Source: Carbonactinospora thermoautotrophica
GTDB lineage: Bacteria; Actinomycetota; Actinomycetes; Streptomycetales; Carbonactinosporaceae
Direction: 5' to 3'
Assembly (NCBI RefSeq): GCF_001543895.1
Contig: NZ_JYIJ01000014.1
Span: 248,001-312,000 of the forward strand
Length of the DNA: 64,000 nucleotides
Shown one piece after another: positions 1 through 8,106 of this stretch; the stretch's first letter is position 1; each line of letters opens with the position of its first letter. The notes under the pieces are model-generated. The model did no database searches, was not told the origin of the DNA, and saw only the letters and a program-made list of their open reading frames with translations. The position numbers were made by a program, and so were the translations under genes.

Positions 1-95
1 ATCGCGTTCCACTGGTCCTCGCGCAGGCGCGCCTGCTCCCCGGCGAGGCGCCGCAGCACGGCCTCGGCCTCGGCGCGGTCCACGGTTTGGGGCAT
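1..95 (-). CDS. RecQ-like DEAD/DEAH-box helicase, N-terminal fragment
   Basis: Only the first ~31 codons are inside the window; the gene runs off the left edge on the minus strand. The start is ATG at 95-93. The fragment is rich in Ala/Glu/Arg and ends in LREDQWNA, which resembles the Q-motif region (FREGQ-like) that precedes Walker A in RecQ-type ATP-dependent DNA helicases of actinobacteria. No ATPase motif can be seen in this piece, so the family call rests on that short match. The gene would be transcribed away from the secreted-protein gene that ends just to its right. Confidence 0.5.
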   Translation of the reverse strand, partial: MPQTVDRAEAEAVLRRLAGEQARLREDQWNA

Positions 96-122
96 GCGTC
101 CTGTTCTACCCGGGGCAGGGGC

Positions 123-1766
123 TCACCGCTCGCCCGCCACCGCCTGGGCCAGCCCGGCCAACCGGGGCAGGCCCAACGTTCCCGCCCGCCAGGCCAGCGC
201 CGCCGCCGCGTCCCGCGCCCCCGGCTCCCAGCCGCGCTCGTCCGCGCGCACCACATCCCCGGCCAGGACGGCCAATGCCTTCCACTTCTCGGACACGTCC
301 GCGAGGTGCGCCGCGAGCAACAGCAGCCGGTACCCGCCGTAGACGTCCTGCACCTGCTGGTACGCCTGGATCGCCCGGTCGGGGTGGTAGATGTCGAAGT
401 CGACCAGGAACCCCCGCCCGCTGGCGCTCGCCGACCAGGAGCCAGGGGTCTCGAAGCTGGGGTCGTCCACCGTGAACCCGACGGCCTTGACGTCGTCGAC
501 CCACACGTCGACCCAGAAGCTGCGCACGCCCCGCTTGTCGTACAGCCGGAACGTGAGCGTGGCCTCCTCCTCGCCCCGCAGATGCTTGGTGAGGTCGACG
601 GTCACCTGCCGGTACCCGAGGGGGTCGGCGGCGACGTCCTGTTCCCACACCACCTTGCCGTCGACGAGGAGCTGTTTGAAGTGGTACCCGGTGATCCGGT
701 TGCCCTCGCAGCAGGTGTCGTTGTGCCAGAACGAGATCCGGTACTTCGACGCGCCCGGGTCCACCGTGACCGTCTGGCTGGCCGCGCCGTAGCCGCCGGC
801 TGAGGTGGGCACGCCTGCCGGCACGAAGAGGCTGAGCCGGCCGACGCCGGCGTGCGCGCGGTTCTTGTTGTACCAGTCGGTGGTCGGATCGAGCAGCAGG
901 TTGTAGGTGATGGTGCCGCCCAGCTTGCCCTGTGCCACGTTGCGCGCGCCGCCGGCCGTGGTCTTGCGCACGTACTGCGGCGTGGGCGGCATCGGGGTGC
1001 GGGAAAGGGTGCTGGTGTAGTTCATGAGGAACAGCGGCTTGCCGTGTCGGGCCAGCTTGGCGCTGGCCGTGTCGATCTGCCGCTGCAGCGTGTCGGTGCG
1101 CTGGGTGTTGCGGTACGGATCGTCCCGGTAGGCCATGATCAGCCCGTCGATCAGTGGGCCGTACGCGTCGGCGAACTGGTCGGTGATCGCTGGGTGGTAC
1201 ACCTGCGGCACGAAGACCAGACCGGGGTTGATGCCCTTGCCGATCTTCTGCATCCGCCGCACGTAGTCCGGGGTGAAGTAGCGCAGGTTGTGGCTGAAGT
1301 CGTCGATCGCGTACCCCCTGAGCGCCGGGTACCGCAACGACAGCTTCGCGATCTCCTCGGCCCACTTCAGGTAGTCGGTCTTGTACGGGTGCGAACAGCG
1401 CTGCGGGGTGCACTCGGAGGGCGGCACCAGGTACACCCACACGTTTAGGCCCTGCGCCTGCGCCTGCGGCAGGAACTCCCGCCGCAGGTCGTCCCAGTCG
1501 CTCGGGAAGTCCCAGATCAGGTACAGGAAGGTGTCGACGTGCAGGCCGGCCAGCCGCTCCAGCGTGGCGGGGGTGTCCACGTGCCGGTACCCGTCCGCCC
1601 GAGGTGTCTTCTCGCGGATCTCACCCCCGTAGGAGGCCAGGATGTTCCACAGGCCGGCGCGCGGGGGGACCACCGGCGCCCCCGGGGCGGCCTCGGCCAC
1701 CGTGGTCGCGGGAACAGCGAGCAGCATGGCGACCGTCCCGGACAGCAAGGCGATCCGTAGACGCAA
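123..1766 (-). CDS. Secreted protein, TIM-barrel-like N-terminal part plus C-terminal beta-sandwich-like part
   Basis: A 547-residue exported protein of unknown activity. I take TTG at 1766 as the start because AAGGAGG lies 5 nt upstream; a GTG five codons earlier would put that site inside the gene. Residues 1-26 form a signal peptide (basic start, hydrophobic core, cut near AEA-APG). Residues ~30-270 look like a glycoside-hydrolase-like barrel: LWNILASYGG, the YLIWDFPSDW strand, the GYAIDDFSHNL strand with paired Asp, and PLIDGLIMAYRDD. Residues ~310-430 look like a carbohydrate-binding or jelly-roll domain (WHNDTCCEGN, WVDVWVDDV). A helical tail follows. The Asp pair on a barrel strand suggests a hydrolase, but I cannot assign a GH family. 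It is monocistronic on the minus strand. Confidence 0.75.
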   Translation of the reverse strand: MRLRIALLSGTVAMLLAVPATTVAEAAPGAPVVPPRAGLWNILASYGGEIREKTPRADGYRHVDTPATLERLAGLHVDTFLYLIWDFPSDWDDLRREFLPQAQAQGLNVWVYLVPPSECTPQRCSHPYKTDYLKWAEEIAKLSLRYPALRGYAIDDFSHNLRYFTPDYVRRMQKIGKGINPGLVFVPQVYHPAITDQFADAYGPLIDGLIMAYRDDPYRNTQRTDTLQRQIDTASAKLARHGKPLFLMNYTSTLSRTPMPPTPQYVRKTTAGGARNVAQGKLGGTITYNLLLDPTTDWYNKNRAHAGVGRLSLFVPAGVPTSAGGYGAASQTVTVDPGASKYRISFWHNDTCCEGNRITGYHFKQLLVDGKVVWEQDVAADPLGYRQVTVDLTKHLRGEEEATLTFRLYDKRGVRSFWVDVWVDDVKAVGFTVDDPSFETPGSWSASASGRGFLVDFDIYHPDRAIQAYQQVQDVYGGYRLLLLAAHLADVSEKWKALAVLAGDVVRADERGWEPGARDAAAALAWRAGTLGLPRLAGLAQAVAGER

Positions 1767-1904
1767 GGCGTCCTCCTTCACGATGACGAGCGCACGCCCG
1801 GGCGGGCATGCGAGGCAGCGCCGATCGCTCCCCCAGGGGCCGAGGCGAGCTGACGCGGGTCCACGGGGGCCACCCGCGGCTGCGGCGCCGCGGGTGCACG
1901 GCAG

Positions 1905-2012
1905 GTGGCCGAGGAGGACAAGGGCGGCCTCGCGAAGATCGAGTCCTGGACGATCGGCTGGGGAAACTTCAAGAAGAATTTCGGCAGCTACGTCCAAGGC
2001 TTGATCGAAGCT
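1905..2012 (+). other. Coding-like orphan fragment, ~35 residues, unrecognised
   Basis: Read from GTG 1905 to TGA 2010-2012, this gives a peptide with the composition of real protein (IESWTIGWGNF, then NFGSYVQGLIEA). It also has actinobacterial third-position GC, unlike the neighbouring frames. There is no ribosome-binding site in front of GTG 1905; a GAGGAGG lies inside the frame with no start codon after it. It therefore looks like the 3' end of a lost gene, not a functional small ORF. The stop falls inside a perfect 11-bp tandem duplication. I do not recognise the family. Confidence 0.3.
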
Positions 2013-2282
2013 TGATCGAAGGCTGCCGCGCGCGGCACTCGCGGAACCTCGGCGGGAGCGGCGGAAACAGGGCCGCCGCACGGCGGACGCCGCGGGCGCC
2101 GAACGGGTGACTACCGGGTGGTAGCCGCCGGCGGGACGGGGGAGAAGACCGGTAGCCGGCCTCGGCGTGACCTTCGAACCCGCGCCGAGACGGTCCCGGT
2201 CGCCTACGCCGGTGGCCTGTTCGGCGGGGATGGCGTAGGCTGGTTGTGTTGCAGTCGTAGTTCCTCGTACCTTCGTATGAAG

Positions 2283-2308
2283 CGCCCGCGGAAGTGTGAC
2301 AGCGGGCG
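2283..2308 (+). promoter_or_regulatory. Hairpin in the leader of the cold-shock gene
   Basis: CGCCCGC (2283-2289) pairs perfectly with GCGGGCG (2302-2308) around a 12-nt loop and is followed by TCTTTC. It lies ~100 nt upstream of the csp start, inside an unusually long leader. It starts right after TTCGTATGAAG, a stretch I recall as shared by actinomycete csp leaders (not checked here). This fits a structured 5' leader controlling csp translation or transcript stability. A TAGGCT at 2236-2241 could be the -10 element. Confidence 0.5.
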
Positions 2309-2410
2309 TCTTTCGCTTCTCCGGGATTTCCCCGACCAGCGGAACCCGCTCGCGGCAACCCCGACCCACCACGAGGTGGGCTCGGTCAGCCCCGACTGAT
2401 GGAGAAGTCG

Positions 2411-2614
2411 ATGGTTCAGGGAACCGTGAAGTGGTTCAACGCTGAGAAGGGTTATGGGTTCATCACCCCTGACGACCCCGGCCCTGACGTGTTCGTCCAC
2501 TACTCGGCGATCACCACGCAGGGCTACCGCAGCCTGGCCGACGGCCAGCGGGTGGAATACCAGGTCACCGCGGGCCGCAAGGGCCCGCAGGCCGAACAGG
2601 TCACCCCGCTCTGA
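2411..2614 (+). CDS. Cold-shock domain protein (CspA family)
   Basis: A complete 67-residue single-domain cold-shock protein, an RNA/ssDNA chaperone. Both RNA-binding motifs are intact: RNP1 KGYGFIT (residues ~15-21) and RNP2 VFVHYSAI (~29-36). The family-typical N-terminus [16 protein letters not shown] fixes the start at ATG 2411, with GGAG 9-10 nt upstream; an ATG at 2399 would precede that site. The gene is monocistronic between a hairpin leader and a strong terminator, as usual for actinobacterial csp genes. It is likely post-transcriptionally controlled through the leader. Confidence 0.95.
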   Translation: MVQGTVKWFNAEKGYGFITPDDPGPDVFVHYSAITTQGYRSLADGQRVEYQVTAGRKGPQAEQVTPL

Positions 2615-2632
2615 AGCCCGCGTCCACTGGGA

Positions 2633-2670
2633 CTGGGCCCCGTGCCCTCCCCCCCCGACGCGGGGCCCAG
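2633..2670 (+). terminator. Terminator hairpin after the cold-shock gene
   Basis: CTGGGCCCCG (2633-2642) and CGGGGCCCAG (2661-2670) form a perfect 10-bp stem with an 18-nt C-rich loop, starting 18 nt after the csp stop. There is no U-tract, which is common in high-GC actinobacteria. Confidence 0.7.
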
Positions 2671-2767
2671 ACCCCCTGGCATCCCAGGGTTCCCCCCGCT
2701 CCCGGCCGCCGAGCGGCTGCCGTCGGCCTGAGCCGGGGAGCCGACGCCACCCGACGAGGAGGCAGTG

Positions 2768-3637
2768 ATGACCACGGCTCACGGCGGCGAGCTGCTCACG
2801 GCTCGCCCCTACCGGAGCGGGGACGAGGCCGCGGTGCTGGAGCTGATCAACCATGATCGGGTCCCGGGCCAGCCGCGGTGTACCAAGGGTATGCTCACCG
2901 AGGCGCTCGCCGGCCGTGCGGCCGTGGACGCCGGCTGGTGGACCAGGCAGCCGAGTACCGACGTACTCGTCGACGAGACGGGCCGCCCGGCTGGGGTGGT
3001 GTCCTACGTGATCACACGGTACGACGACACCGGCCTGCTGCTGTGGCTGCACGGACGCGAACGACCCCACGTGGTCCGCGCCCTGGTCGATCGTGCCTTC
3101 GACAGGTTCGGCAGGCGGTCCCGGTTGGCCGCCTTCACGGTCCGCTCTCCCCTCGTCCTCGGGCTGGAGGGCCTGCCGGTGCGGCACCGCGCCGCCACCC
3201 ACCACGCGCTGATCCGATCCGGGTTCACCGGCCAGGACCTGTGGCGTTACATGCGTCGTGGCCTCACCGACATCAGCCCCGCGGCGTATCCGGTCGCCAC
3301 CATCACCCCCAGTCCGGACATCCCGGGGTGGCGGCTGAGGATCCGCGACCACAACGGCACCACGGCCGCGGAGGCCGCCGTCGGCGCGCCGATCGACGGC
3401 ATCGCGGTCTTGTGGTGGATCGCCGTGCATCCCGCCGACAGCAGCGACACGCTGGGCCGTACCCTGCTGGACCAAGCGCTGGCCCACCTCGCGGCTCAGG
3501 GCGCCCGCGAGGTGATCCTGTTCGTCGATGACAACGCCCCAGGCGGTGACCGCGACCGTGCCGTGGCGAACCGCCTGTACGACACGGCCGGGTTCGTCGA
3601 AGTCGATCGGCTGTACTCCTATATGCGCACCTTCTGA
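2768..3637 (+). CDS. GNAT-family N-acetyltransferase, two-domain
   Basis: A 289-residue protein with two GNAT-like halves. The N-terminal half (~8-150) keeps the fold but has a weak acetyl-CoA loop. The C-terminal half (~170-289) has the WWIAVHPADSSDTLGRTLLDQAL stretch, the V-HP-x-x-x-x-G-x-G/R-x-L-L region that binds acetyl-CoA, followed by a typical ANRLYDTAGFVEVDR end motif. ATG 2768 is preferred to the adjacent GTG 2765 because GAGGAGG is then 5 nt away. The acceptor substrate cannot be predicted. It stands alone, with an AT-richer gap downstream. Confidence 0.85.
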   Translation: MTTAHGGELLTARPYRSGDEAAVLELINHDRVPGQPRCTKGMLTEALAGRAAVDAGWWTRQPSTDVLVDETGRPAGVVSYVITRYDDTGLLLWLHGRERPHVVRALVDRAFDRFGRRSRLAAFTVRSPLVLGLEGLPVRHRAATHHALIRSGFTGQDLWRYMRRGLTDISPAAYPVATITPSPDIPGWRLRIRDHNGTTAAEAAVGAPIDGIAVLWWIAVHPADSSDTLGRTLLDQALAHLAAQGAREVILFVDDNAPGGDRDRAVANRLYDTAGFVEVDRLYSYMRTF

Positions 3638-3802
3638 TCCCGACCTGATCCCGCAGGACGGGTCGCGGGAACCGTCGATGATCGCCCCGAACAGGGCACG
3701 CCGCATGGTTGAGACATGTTCTTCGTAAAAGAAGTGAAGTATGTTATTCCCCGATAGAGCATGTTTTCCTGAATCGCGAATTTGTGGACGGCGGCGGATG
3801 AG

Positions 3803-4150
3803 ATGCCGAACCTCGCGGAGTGCCTGGAGGATCTGATCGGGTTGCGGCTGCCCTTCACGCGACTGGTGGAGGAACTCGGCGAGTTCCCCCTGGAAAGCGA
3901 CAGGCCGCTGGTCGTCCTCGATCCGTTCCAGGTCTCCTACGTCCTATGGCGTTTCATGTCCGGTGAGCTGAACGACGTGGAGGTGCGACGCTGGGCCCAT
4001 CTCGTCATGGACCGCCGGGAGGAGATCGCGTTCGTGCCCGAGGCCGAGCTGGAGAGCCTGGTGAGCAGCCTGGCCGACGGCCTGGTGATAGGTGAAGCGC
4101 TGGACGATCACCTGGCCCGGTACTTGATCGAGGAGCTGCGGCGGATGTGA
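3803..4150 (+). CDS. Hypothetical protein, small acidic
   Basis: A 115-residue acidic soluble protein (start ATG 3803; TTG 3782 in frame is an alternative, and neither has a strong ribosome-binding site). It begins MPNLAECLEDLIG and is largely predicted helix, with a VSYVLWRFMSGELND segment at ~45-60. No catalytic motif, membrane segment or recognised domain is visible. Small proteins of this style in Streptomyces are often immunity- or contact-type proteins, but no toxin gene is next to it here, so I give no function. The 145 bp upstream are clearly more AT-rich than the window average. Confidence 0.7.
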   Translation: MPNLAECLEDLIGLRLPFTRLVEELGEFPLESDRPLVVLDPFQVSYVLWRFMSGELNDVEVRRWAHLVMDRREEIAFVPEAELESLVSSLADGLVIGEALDDHLARYLIEELRRM

Positions 4151-4315
4151 GCCGCACGGCCCGTTCGACCGCGCCCCGACGGACGACCTTGGCCACGGCG
4201 TCTCCCGCGAGCCGCCCGGCCGGCGAGCCGACACCCTGCCGCCGACCAGAGGTGTCGTCCGACCGGTCCGGGGTAAGCCGCGTGCTGAGCCTCGCCGATC
4301 CGAGGAGGTCCGACC

Positions 4316-4936
4316 ATGGCTCGCGATGCGATCAGTCTCATCACCCAGGACCACCGGCGTATCGAGCAGTTGCTCCAGCGCCTTGAGTCCGAGCGCGGCG
4401 ACCGCGGCACGCCGCTGGCGGAGCTGGCCGCCAGGCTCGTGGCGCACAGCCATGCCGAGGAGGAGATCGTGTACCCGGCGGTGGCCCAGAGCGGGGCACG
4501 CGATCCCGCCGAGGTGCGGCAGGCGGAGAACGAGCACCATCACGCCGAGGACCTGCTGCACCGGCTGCAGGGCATGAGGCCGGACGACGCGGAGTTCGAC
4601 CGGATGCTCCAGCGGCTGGCTGACGCGGTCGGACGGCACGTCGAAGAAGAGGAGAAGACGGTCCTGCCGGCGCTGAAGGGCGCGGTGGACCGCAAGCGGC
4701 TGGAGGAGTTGGGCCGGGCGTTCGCCGAACGCCGCGACGAGGAGATGCGCCGCGCCGGCGTGGGCGCCGGCAAGGGCCCCGGCGAACTGGTCGGCAGCGA
4801 CGAGGCCGAGCTCATGGACAAAAGCCGGGACGAGCTGTACGAGGAGGCCCGGCGGGTCGGGGTGAAGGGCCGCTCCCGGATGAGCAAGGACCAGCTCGCG
4901 CACGCCCTCGCCCAACAGCGCCAGGGCCGGCACTGA
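4316..4936 (+). CDS. Hemerythrin-domain protein with C-terminal Rho-N/SAP-like motif
   Basis: A 206-residue protein starting at ATG 4316, 7 nt after GAGGAGG. Residues ~5-130 form a hemerythrin HHE four-helix bundle: TQDHRRIE, AHSHAEEEIVYP, ENEHHHAED and RHVEEEEKTVLP supply the expected His/Glu ligands for a diiron site that binds oxygen or senses NO or redox state. Residues ~165-206 (KSRDELYEEARRVGVKGRSRMSKDQL) form a short helix-extended-loop-helix module of the kind seen in Rho N-terminal and SAP-like nucleic-acid-binding domains. The fusion suggests oxidative-stress sensing or protection near nucleic acid; the domains are seen and the role is inferred. Confidence 0.88.
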   Translation: MARDAISLITQDHRRIEQLLQRLESERGDRGTPLAELAARLVAHSHAEEEIVYPAVAQSGARDPAEVRQAENEHHHAEDLLHRLQGMRPDDAEFDRMLQRLADAVGRHVEEEEKTVLPALKGAVDRKRLEELGRAFAERRDEEMRRAGVGAGKGPGELVGSDEAELMDKSRDELYEEARRVGVKGRSRMSKDQLAHALAQQRQGRH

Positions 4937-5080
4937 AAGGATGGGGTGATCACGGGCCTCGCCGGCCGCTTGCTTCCCCGGCCGCGCGGTGGCCGCGGGT
5001 CTTCCCCCGCCGGGGCTCGGCGGGCACCCTGACGCAGGCGTCGCTCGCGGGCCCGTGATCGCCCTGTCCCAGGGCTGAGG

Positions 5081-6046
5081 TCACAGTCGGCGCAGCGCCG
5101 GCAGCAGCTCGGCGTCCGCCCACGCGATGAAGTCCTCTTGGCGGTCGCCGCCCACCTGGACGAGCGCGACGCGCGTGAAGCCCGCGTCGAGGTACCGCCG
5201 GACCGCCCGCACGTGGACGTTCACATCCGGGCCGCAGGAGACCAGCCGGGTGATGTCCTCCTCGCGTACGAACCGGGAGTACGCCTCGAAGGCCGACGGT
5301 CCCGGCAGCTCCGCCGTCACCTTCCAGCCGGCCGTTTCCCAGCGCCACAGGTCGCGTGCGATCGCCCGGGCCTTGCTCTCGTCCGCGTCGTGGGAGAGCA
5401 CGATCCGCCCGTACCGGGGCTTGTCCGTGCCGCCTGCCTGCTCGAACCAGCGGATCAGGTCCGCGCGTGGCTCGACCGCGATCACAGCGTCCCCGTACTC
5501 GCCGGCGATCTGGCAGGACTGCGCCCCGGACACGGCGACACCCAGTTCCGGCGGCGTGTCCGGCAGGTCGTACACCCTGGCCGACTCCACGTCGAAGTAC
5601 TCGCCGTGGTAGGTGAGGTAGTCGCCGCCCCAGAGCACCTGGATGATCTCGATCGCCTCGATGAGCATCTCATGGCGCACGTCCACCGCTGGCCAGCCTC
5701 CGCCGACCACGTGCTCGTTCAGGTTCTCCCCGGATCCCAGCCCGAGGCGGAACCGCCCGTCGGACAGCAGCGCCGTGGTCGCCGCCTTCTGCGCCACGAC
5801 CGCCGGGTGGTAGCGCCGGATCGGGCAGGTGACGAGCGTCATGAGCCCGATCCGTTCGGTCGCCTGCGCGACCGCGCCCAGCACCGACCACGCGTACGGG
5901 GAGTGGCCGTGGTCCTCGATCCAGGGGGAGTAGTGGTCGGAGATCGCCACGAAGTCGAAGCCCGCCTGCTCCGCCAGCAAGGCGTGCCGCACCAGGTCCT
6001 TCGGGCCGGACTGCTCGCACAGCAGCGTGTAGCCGAACTCGAGCAT
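5081..6046 (-). CDS. LLM-class F420-dependent oxidoreductase
   Basis: A 321-residue bacterial-luciferase-like TIM-barrel flavin/F420 enzyme. The features are the N-terminal GYTLLCEQ strand, the AISDHYSPW segment near residue 35-43, the LVTCPIRRYHPAVVAQ motif, and the GRFRLGLGSGENLNEHVVG motif (~95-115) that shapes the cofactor pocket. The GSGENLNEH signature is typical of the actinobacterial F420-dependent (TIGR03557-like) subfamily related to glucose-6-phosphate dehydrogenase Fgd. GAGGAGAAG lies 6 nt before ATG 6046. It follows the amidohydrolase gene on the same strand by ~110 bp, so the two may be co-transcribed. The substrate is unknown. Confidence 0.88.
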   Translation of the reverse strand: MLEFGYTLLCEQSGPKDLVRHALLAEQAGFDFVAISDHYSPWIEDHGHSPYAWSVLGAVAQATERIGLMTLVTCPIRRYHPAVVAQKAATTALLSDGRFRLGLGSGENLNEHVVGGGWPAVDVRHEMLIEAIEIIQVLWGGDYLTYHGEYFDVESARVYDLPDTPPELGVAVSGAQSCQIAGEYGDAVIAVEPRADLIRWFEQAGGTDKPRYGRIVLSHDADESKARAIARDLWRWETAGWKVTAELPGPSAFEAYSRFVREEDITRLVSCGPDVNVHVRAVRRYLDAGFTRVALVQVGGDRQEDFIAWADAELLPALRRL

Positions 6047-6156
6047 GCGTCTTCTCCTCGCCCCGGTCCCTGTTGCCGCCTACCCGGACAGCGGCACGAC
6101 ACACCGGCCACGTGCCGTGGGGTGAGGCGGCCTGCCGATCGGCCCGGGTGCTGCGG

Positions 6157-7041
6157 TCAGGACAACCCGAAGAGCGTGGCCGCGTTGTTCCACAGGACCG
6201 CGCGCAGCCAGTCGTCGCCCAGCTCCAGGCGGGTGAGCGCCTCCACCTGGTGCGCGTACGGGTAGGGGATGTTGGGGAAGTCGCTGCCGAACAGGATCCG
6301 GTCGCCGAGGTCGGCGAGCCGGGGCAGCTCCGCGCGCGGGAAGGGCGAGTCCTGCTCGGTGAAGTCGGTGAACACCATGGTCGTGTCCAGGTACACCCCG
6401 GGGTAGCGCTCGACCAGGTCGAGGAACTCGGTGTACTCGGGCAGCCCGAAATGCGCGATGATCGCGATCAGGCGCGGATGACGGGCCAGCACCTCGGCGA
6501 ACGGCCCGGGCCCGGTCCAGGCGCCGGGCGCAGGCCCGCTTCCGCAGTGCACGACCACGGGCACGCCCGTCTCGGCGAGCAGGCCCCACACCGGGTCGAG
6601 CAGCTCCTCGCGCGGGTCGTACCCGCCCACCTGCACGTGCGCTTTGAACACGCGCGCCCCGGTGGCGATCGCCTCCTTGACGTAGGCGGCGGCGCCTGGC
6701 TCGGGGAAGAAGGTCGCCGTGTGCAGGCAGTCCGGAGTGCGCGCGGCGAACTCGGCGGCCCAGCCGTTCAACCAGGCCGCCATGTCGGGCTTGTGCGGGT
6801 ACAGCAGGGAGGTGAACCAGCGCACGCCGAGGTCACGCAGCTGGCGCAGCCGCTCCTGCTCGTCGTCCTCCCGGTACCAGATCGGCCAGGGCCGCCCGAC
6901 CAGCGGGCCCGCCGCGTCGAAGTACGCCCACACCTTCCGCAGCACCCGGTGCGGCATGAAGTGGGTGTGCACGTCGATCACGCCGGGCAGGCCGAGGTTC
7001 CGCCACAGGTCCGGCAGGTCTTCGTCGCGCAGCGCGGGCAT
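6157..7041 (-). CDS. Amidohydrolase-family metal-dependent hydrolase
   Basis: A 294-residue protein of the amidohydrolase-2 (ACMSD-like) family. The metal ligands are in place: DVHTHF (HxH, ~22-27), the conserved VVVHCG and IIAHFG histidines, and a C-terminal LFGSDFP Asp near residue 258. The start is ATG 7041 with GGAGG 9 nt upstream; extending to 7164 adds a non-family N-terminus. Such proteins hydrolyse or decarboxylate small cyclic or aromatic substrates. The pairing with an F420-type oxidoreductase hints at a two-step catabolic or detoxifying route, which is an inference from position only. Confidence 0.88.
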   Translation of the reverse strand: MPALRDEDLPDLWRNLGLPGVIDVHTHFMPHRVLRKVWAYFDAAGPLVGRPWPIWYREDDEQERLRQLRDLGVRWFTSLLYPHKPDMAAWLNGWAAEFAARTPDCLHTATFFPEPGAAAYVKEAIATGARVFKAHVQVGGYDPREELLDPVWGLLAETGVPVVVHCGSGPAPGAWTGPGPFAEVLARHPRLIAIIAHFGLPEYTEFLDLVERYPGVYLDTTMVFTDFTEQDSPFPRAELPRLADLGDRILFGSDFPNIPYPYAHQVEALTRLELGDDWLRAVLWNNAATLFGLS

Positions 7042-7297
7042 GCTTTTTCCTCCTGATCGGGAACGGACGCGTACCCAGAAAGCTACCCTCAGGTAGCACC
7101 TGTGCGGCGCCGGCCGCCGCCCCGGCCAGCCGGCGGTCCCGCTGCGCATCAGGTGCTCGGGCACGATCGGCGGTCCGCTCGCAGAGGTTCTCGCCTGGTC
7201 GAGGACGTCAGCAACGGTGCGCGGCGAAGTGAGTGTTCCGCAGGGACACGGTGGGCCAGAGGATCACCCAGCGGGTGCGCCATTTCCCGCCGATCCC

Positions 7298-7577
7298 CTA
7301 CCGGGGCCGGAAGTCGACCTCCCTGATCACCCGGGCCGGGGCCCGACGGCCACCACGCCCGGCGGGGTGTCGGTCGTCACTACGCTGTCGGCGCCGATCA
7401 CGCACCGGTCGCCGATCTCGACCAGCTCCAGCGCGGCGACCATCACACCCAGGTTCAAGAACGTGCCCTCCCCGAGGTGGATCCGGGCGTCCCCCGGAGC
7501 CACACGTTCGGCTCCAGCAGCGTGTCGCGGCCGATCTTCAGCCGGCCCTCGCGCAGCACCTCCAGCACGTTGCCGGT
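7298..7577 (-). pseudogene. Remnant of a left-handed beta-helix (hexapeptide) acyltransferase
   Basis: Read on the minus strand, this region encodes the C-terminal part of a hexapeptide-repeat acetyltransferase, but only with two frame changes. The first frame gives LKIGRDTLLEPNVWLRG. A shift near 7492 gives ARIHLGEGTFLNLGVMVAA, then VEIGDRCVIGADSVVTTD and PPGVVAVG. A second shift near 7325 restores a family-like ending (ARVIREVDFRPR, stop at 7298-7300). The N-terminal half is absent. It is a decayed relative of the maltose/galactoside O-acetyltransferase superfamily, lying between the amidohydrolase and the DUF397 gene in a stretch with other remnants. Confidence 0.75.
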
Positions 7578-7603
7578 AGGCGGGTGCCGCGGAGCCGAAG
7601 CGG

Positions 7604-7834
7604 TCAGGGCAGGTCGAACTCCCCGTCCTTGGCGCCGGCGACGAACGCGTCCCACTCGCTGAGAGTGAAGATCAGCTTTGGTCCTTCGGGGTCCTTGCCG
7701 TCACGGACGGCGATGTAGTCGCCCACGCGCGCGACCTCGATACAGTTCTCCGCGGAGTCGTCGGTGGAGCTGCGCCGCCACTCGGCGGTCGAGAAGTCCA
7801 GCTCCGACGGGGTGGGCTTCTTATCGACGGTCAC
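7604..7834 (-). CDS. DUF397-domain protein
   Basis: A 76-residue protein with the DUF397 signature: STAEWRRSSTDDSAENCIEVA, then YIAVRDGKDPEGPKLIFTLSEWDAFVAGAKDGEFD. GTG 7834 is preceded by AAGGA at 5 nt. In Streptomyces and relatives these small proteins are encoded beside an XRE-type regulator and often a HATPase (abaA/whiJ-like modules), where they are thought to modulate the regulator. Here the expected upstream regulator survives only as a fragment (7821-7987). A HATPase gene lies 270 bp away on the other strand. Confidence 0.9.
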   Translation of the reverse strand: MTVDKKPTPSELDFSTAEWRRSSTDDSAENCIEVARVGDYIAVRDGKDPEGPKLIFTLSEWDAFVAGAKDGEFDLP

Positions 7835-7987
7835 TCGGTTCCTTCCTCGGAAGGTCGTCTGCAGCTCCTTCGCCGGCCTGGGTGCTGAGGGCCGCCGACG
7901 CCTTGACAGGCAGCGCTCTCGACAGGCGGCGCTGCTGCCCGGGTCGAACGCCAGCGTATACCGGCGGATCTCCCCGTCCCGCTCCAC
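7821..7987 (-). pseudogene. C-terminal remnant of an XRE-family regulator
   Basis: Upstream of the DUF397 gene the minus strand reads ERDGEIRRYTLAFD, which matches the very end of actinobacterial XRE/DUF5753 regulators (usually followed by LRAAALSP). The next residues only make sense after a frame change: ALPVKASAALSTQAGEGA, stopping at 7821 inside the DUF397 start region. The helix-turn-helix and central domain are gone. The remnant shows that the usual regulator-DUF397 pair was present and then lost by deletion. Confidence 0.55.
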
Positions 7988-8106
7988 ACGCAGGCCTGAT
8001 CACCGTGGCGCGCTCAGCGGGCGTACCCTGGGAGTTGCTGATCTGTGGCTTTGCACGCCAAGATCCACTGGATCAACCTCCGAGTCGTGGTAGTGGTGGA
8101 GGCCCG

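Larger units (their letters stand above)
1767..2410. other. Intergenic region with a coding-like fragment and the cold-shock leader
   Basis: This 644-bp gap separates a minus-strand secreted-protein gene from the plus-strand cold-shock gene. It holds a short coding-like fragment at 1905-2012, a tandem 11-bp duplication at 1999-2020 (GCTTGATCGAA twice), and a hairpin leader at 2283-2308. The rest is GC-rich with no other gene that I can support. Confidence 0.6.

Noticed and set aside
852-1448. A 198-codon plus-strand frame inside the secreted-protein gene
   Set aside because: The opposite strand encodes a signal peptide and barrel-like domain with normal codon use; the plus-strand product is a shadow.
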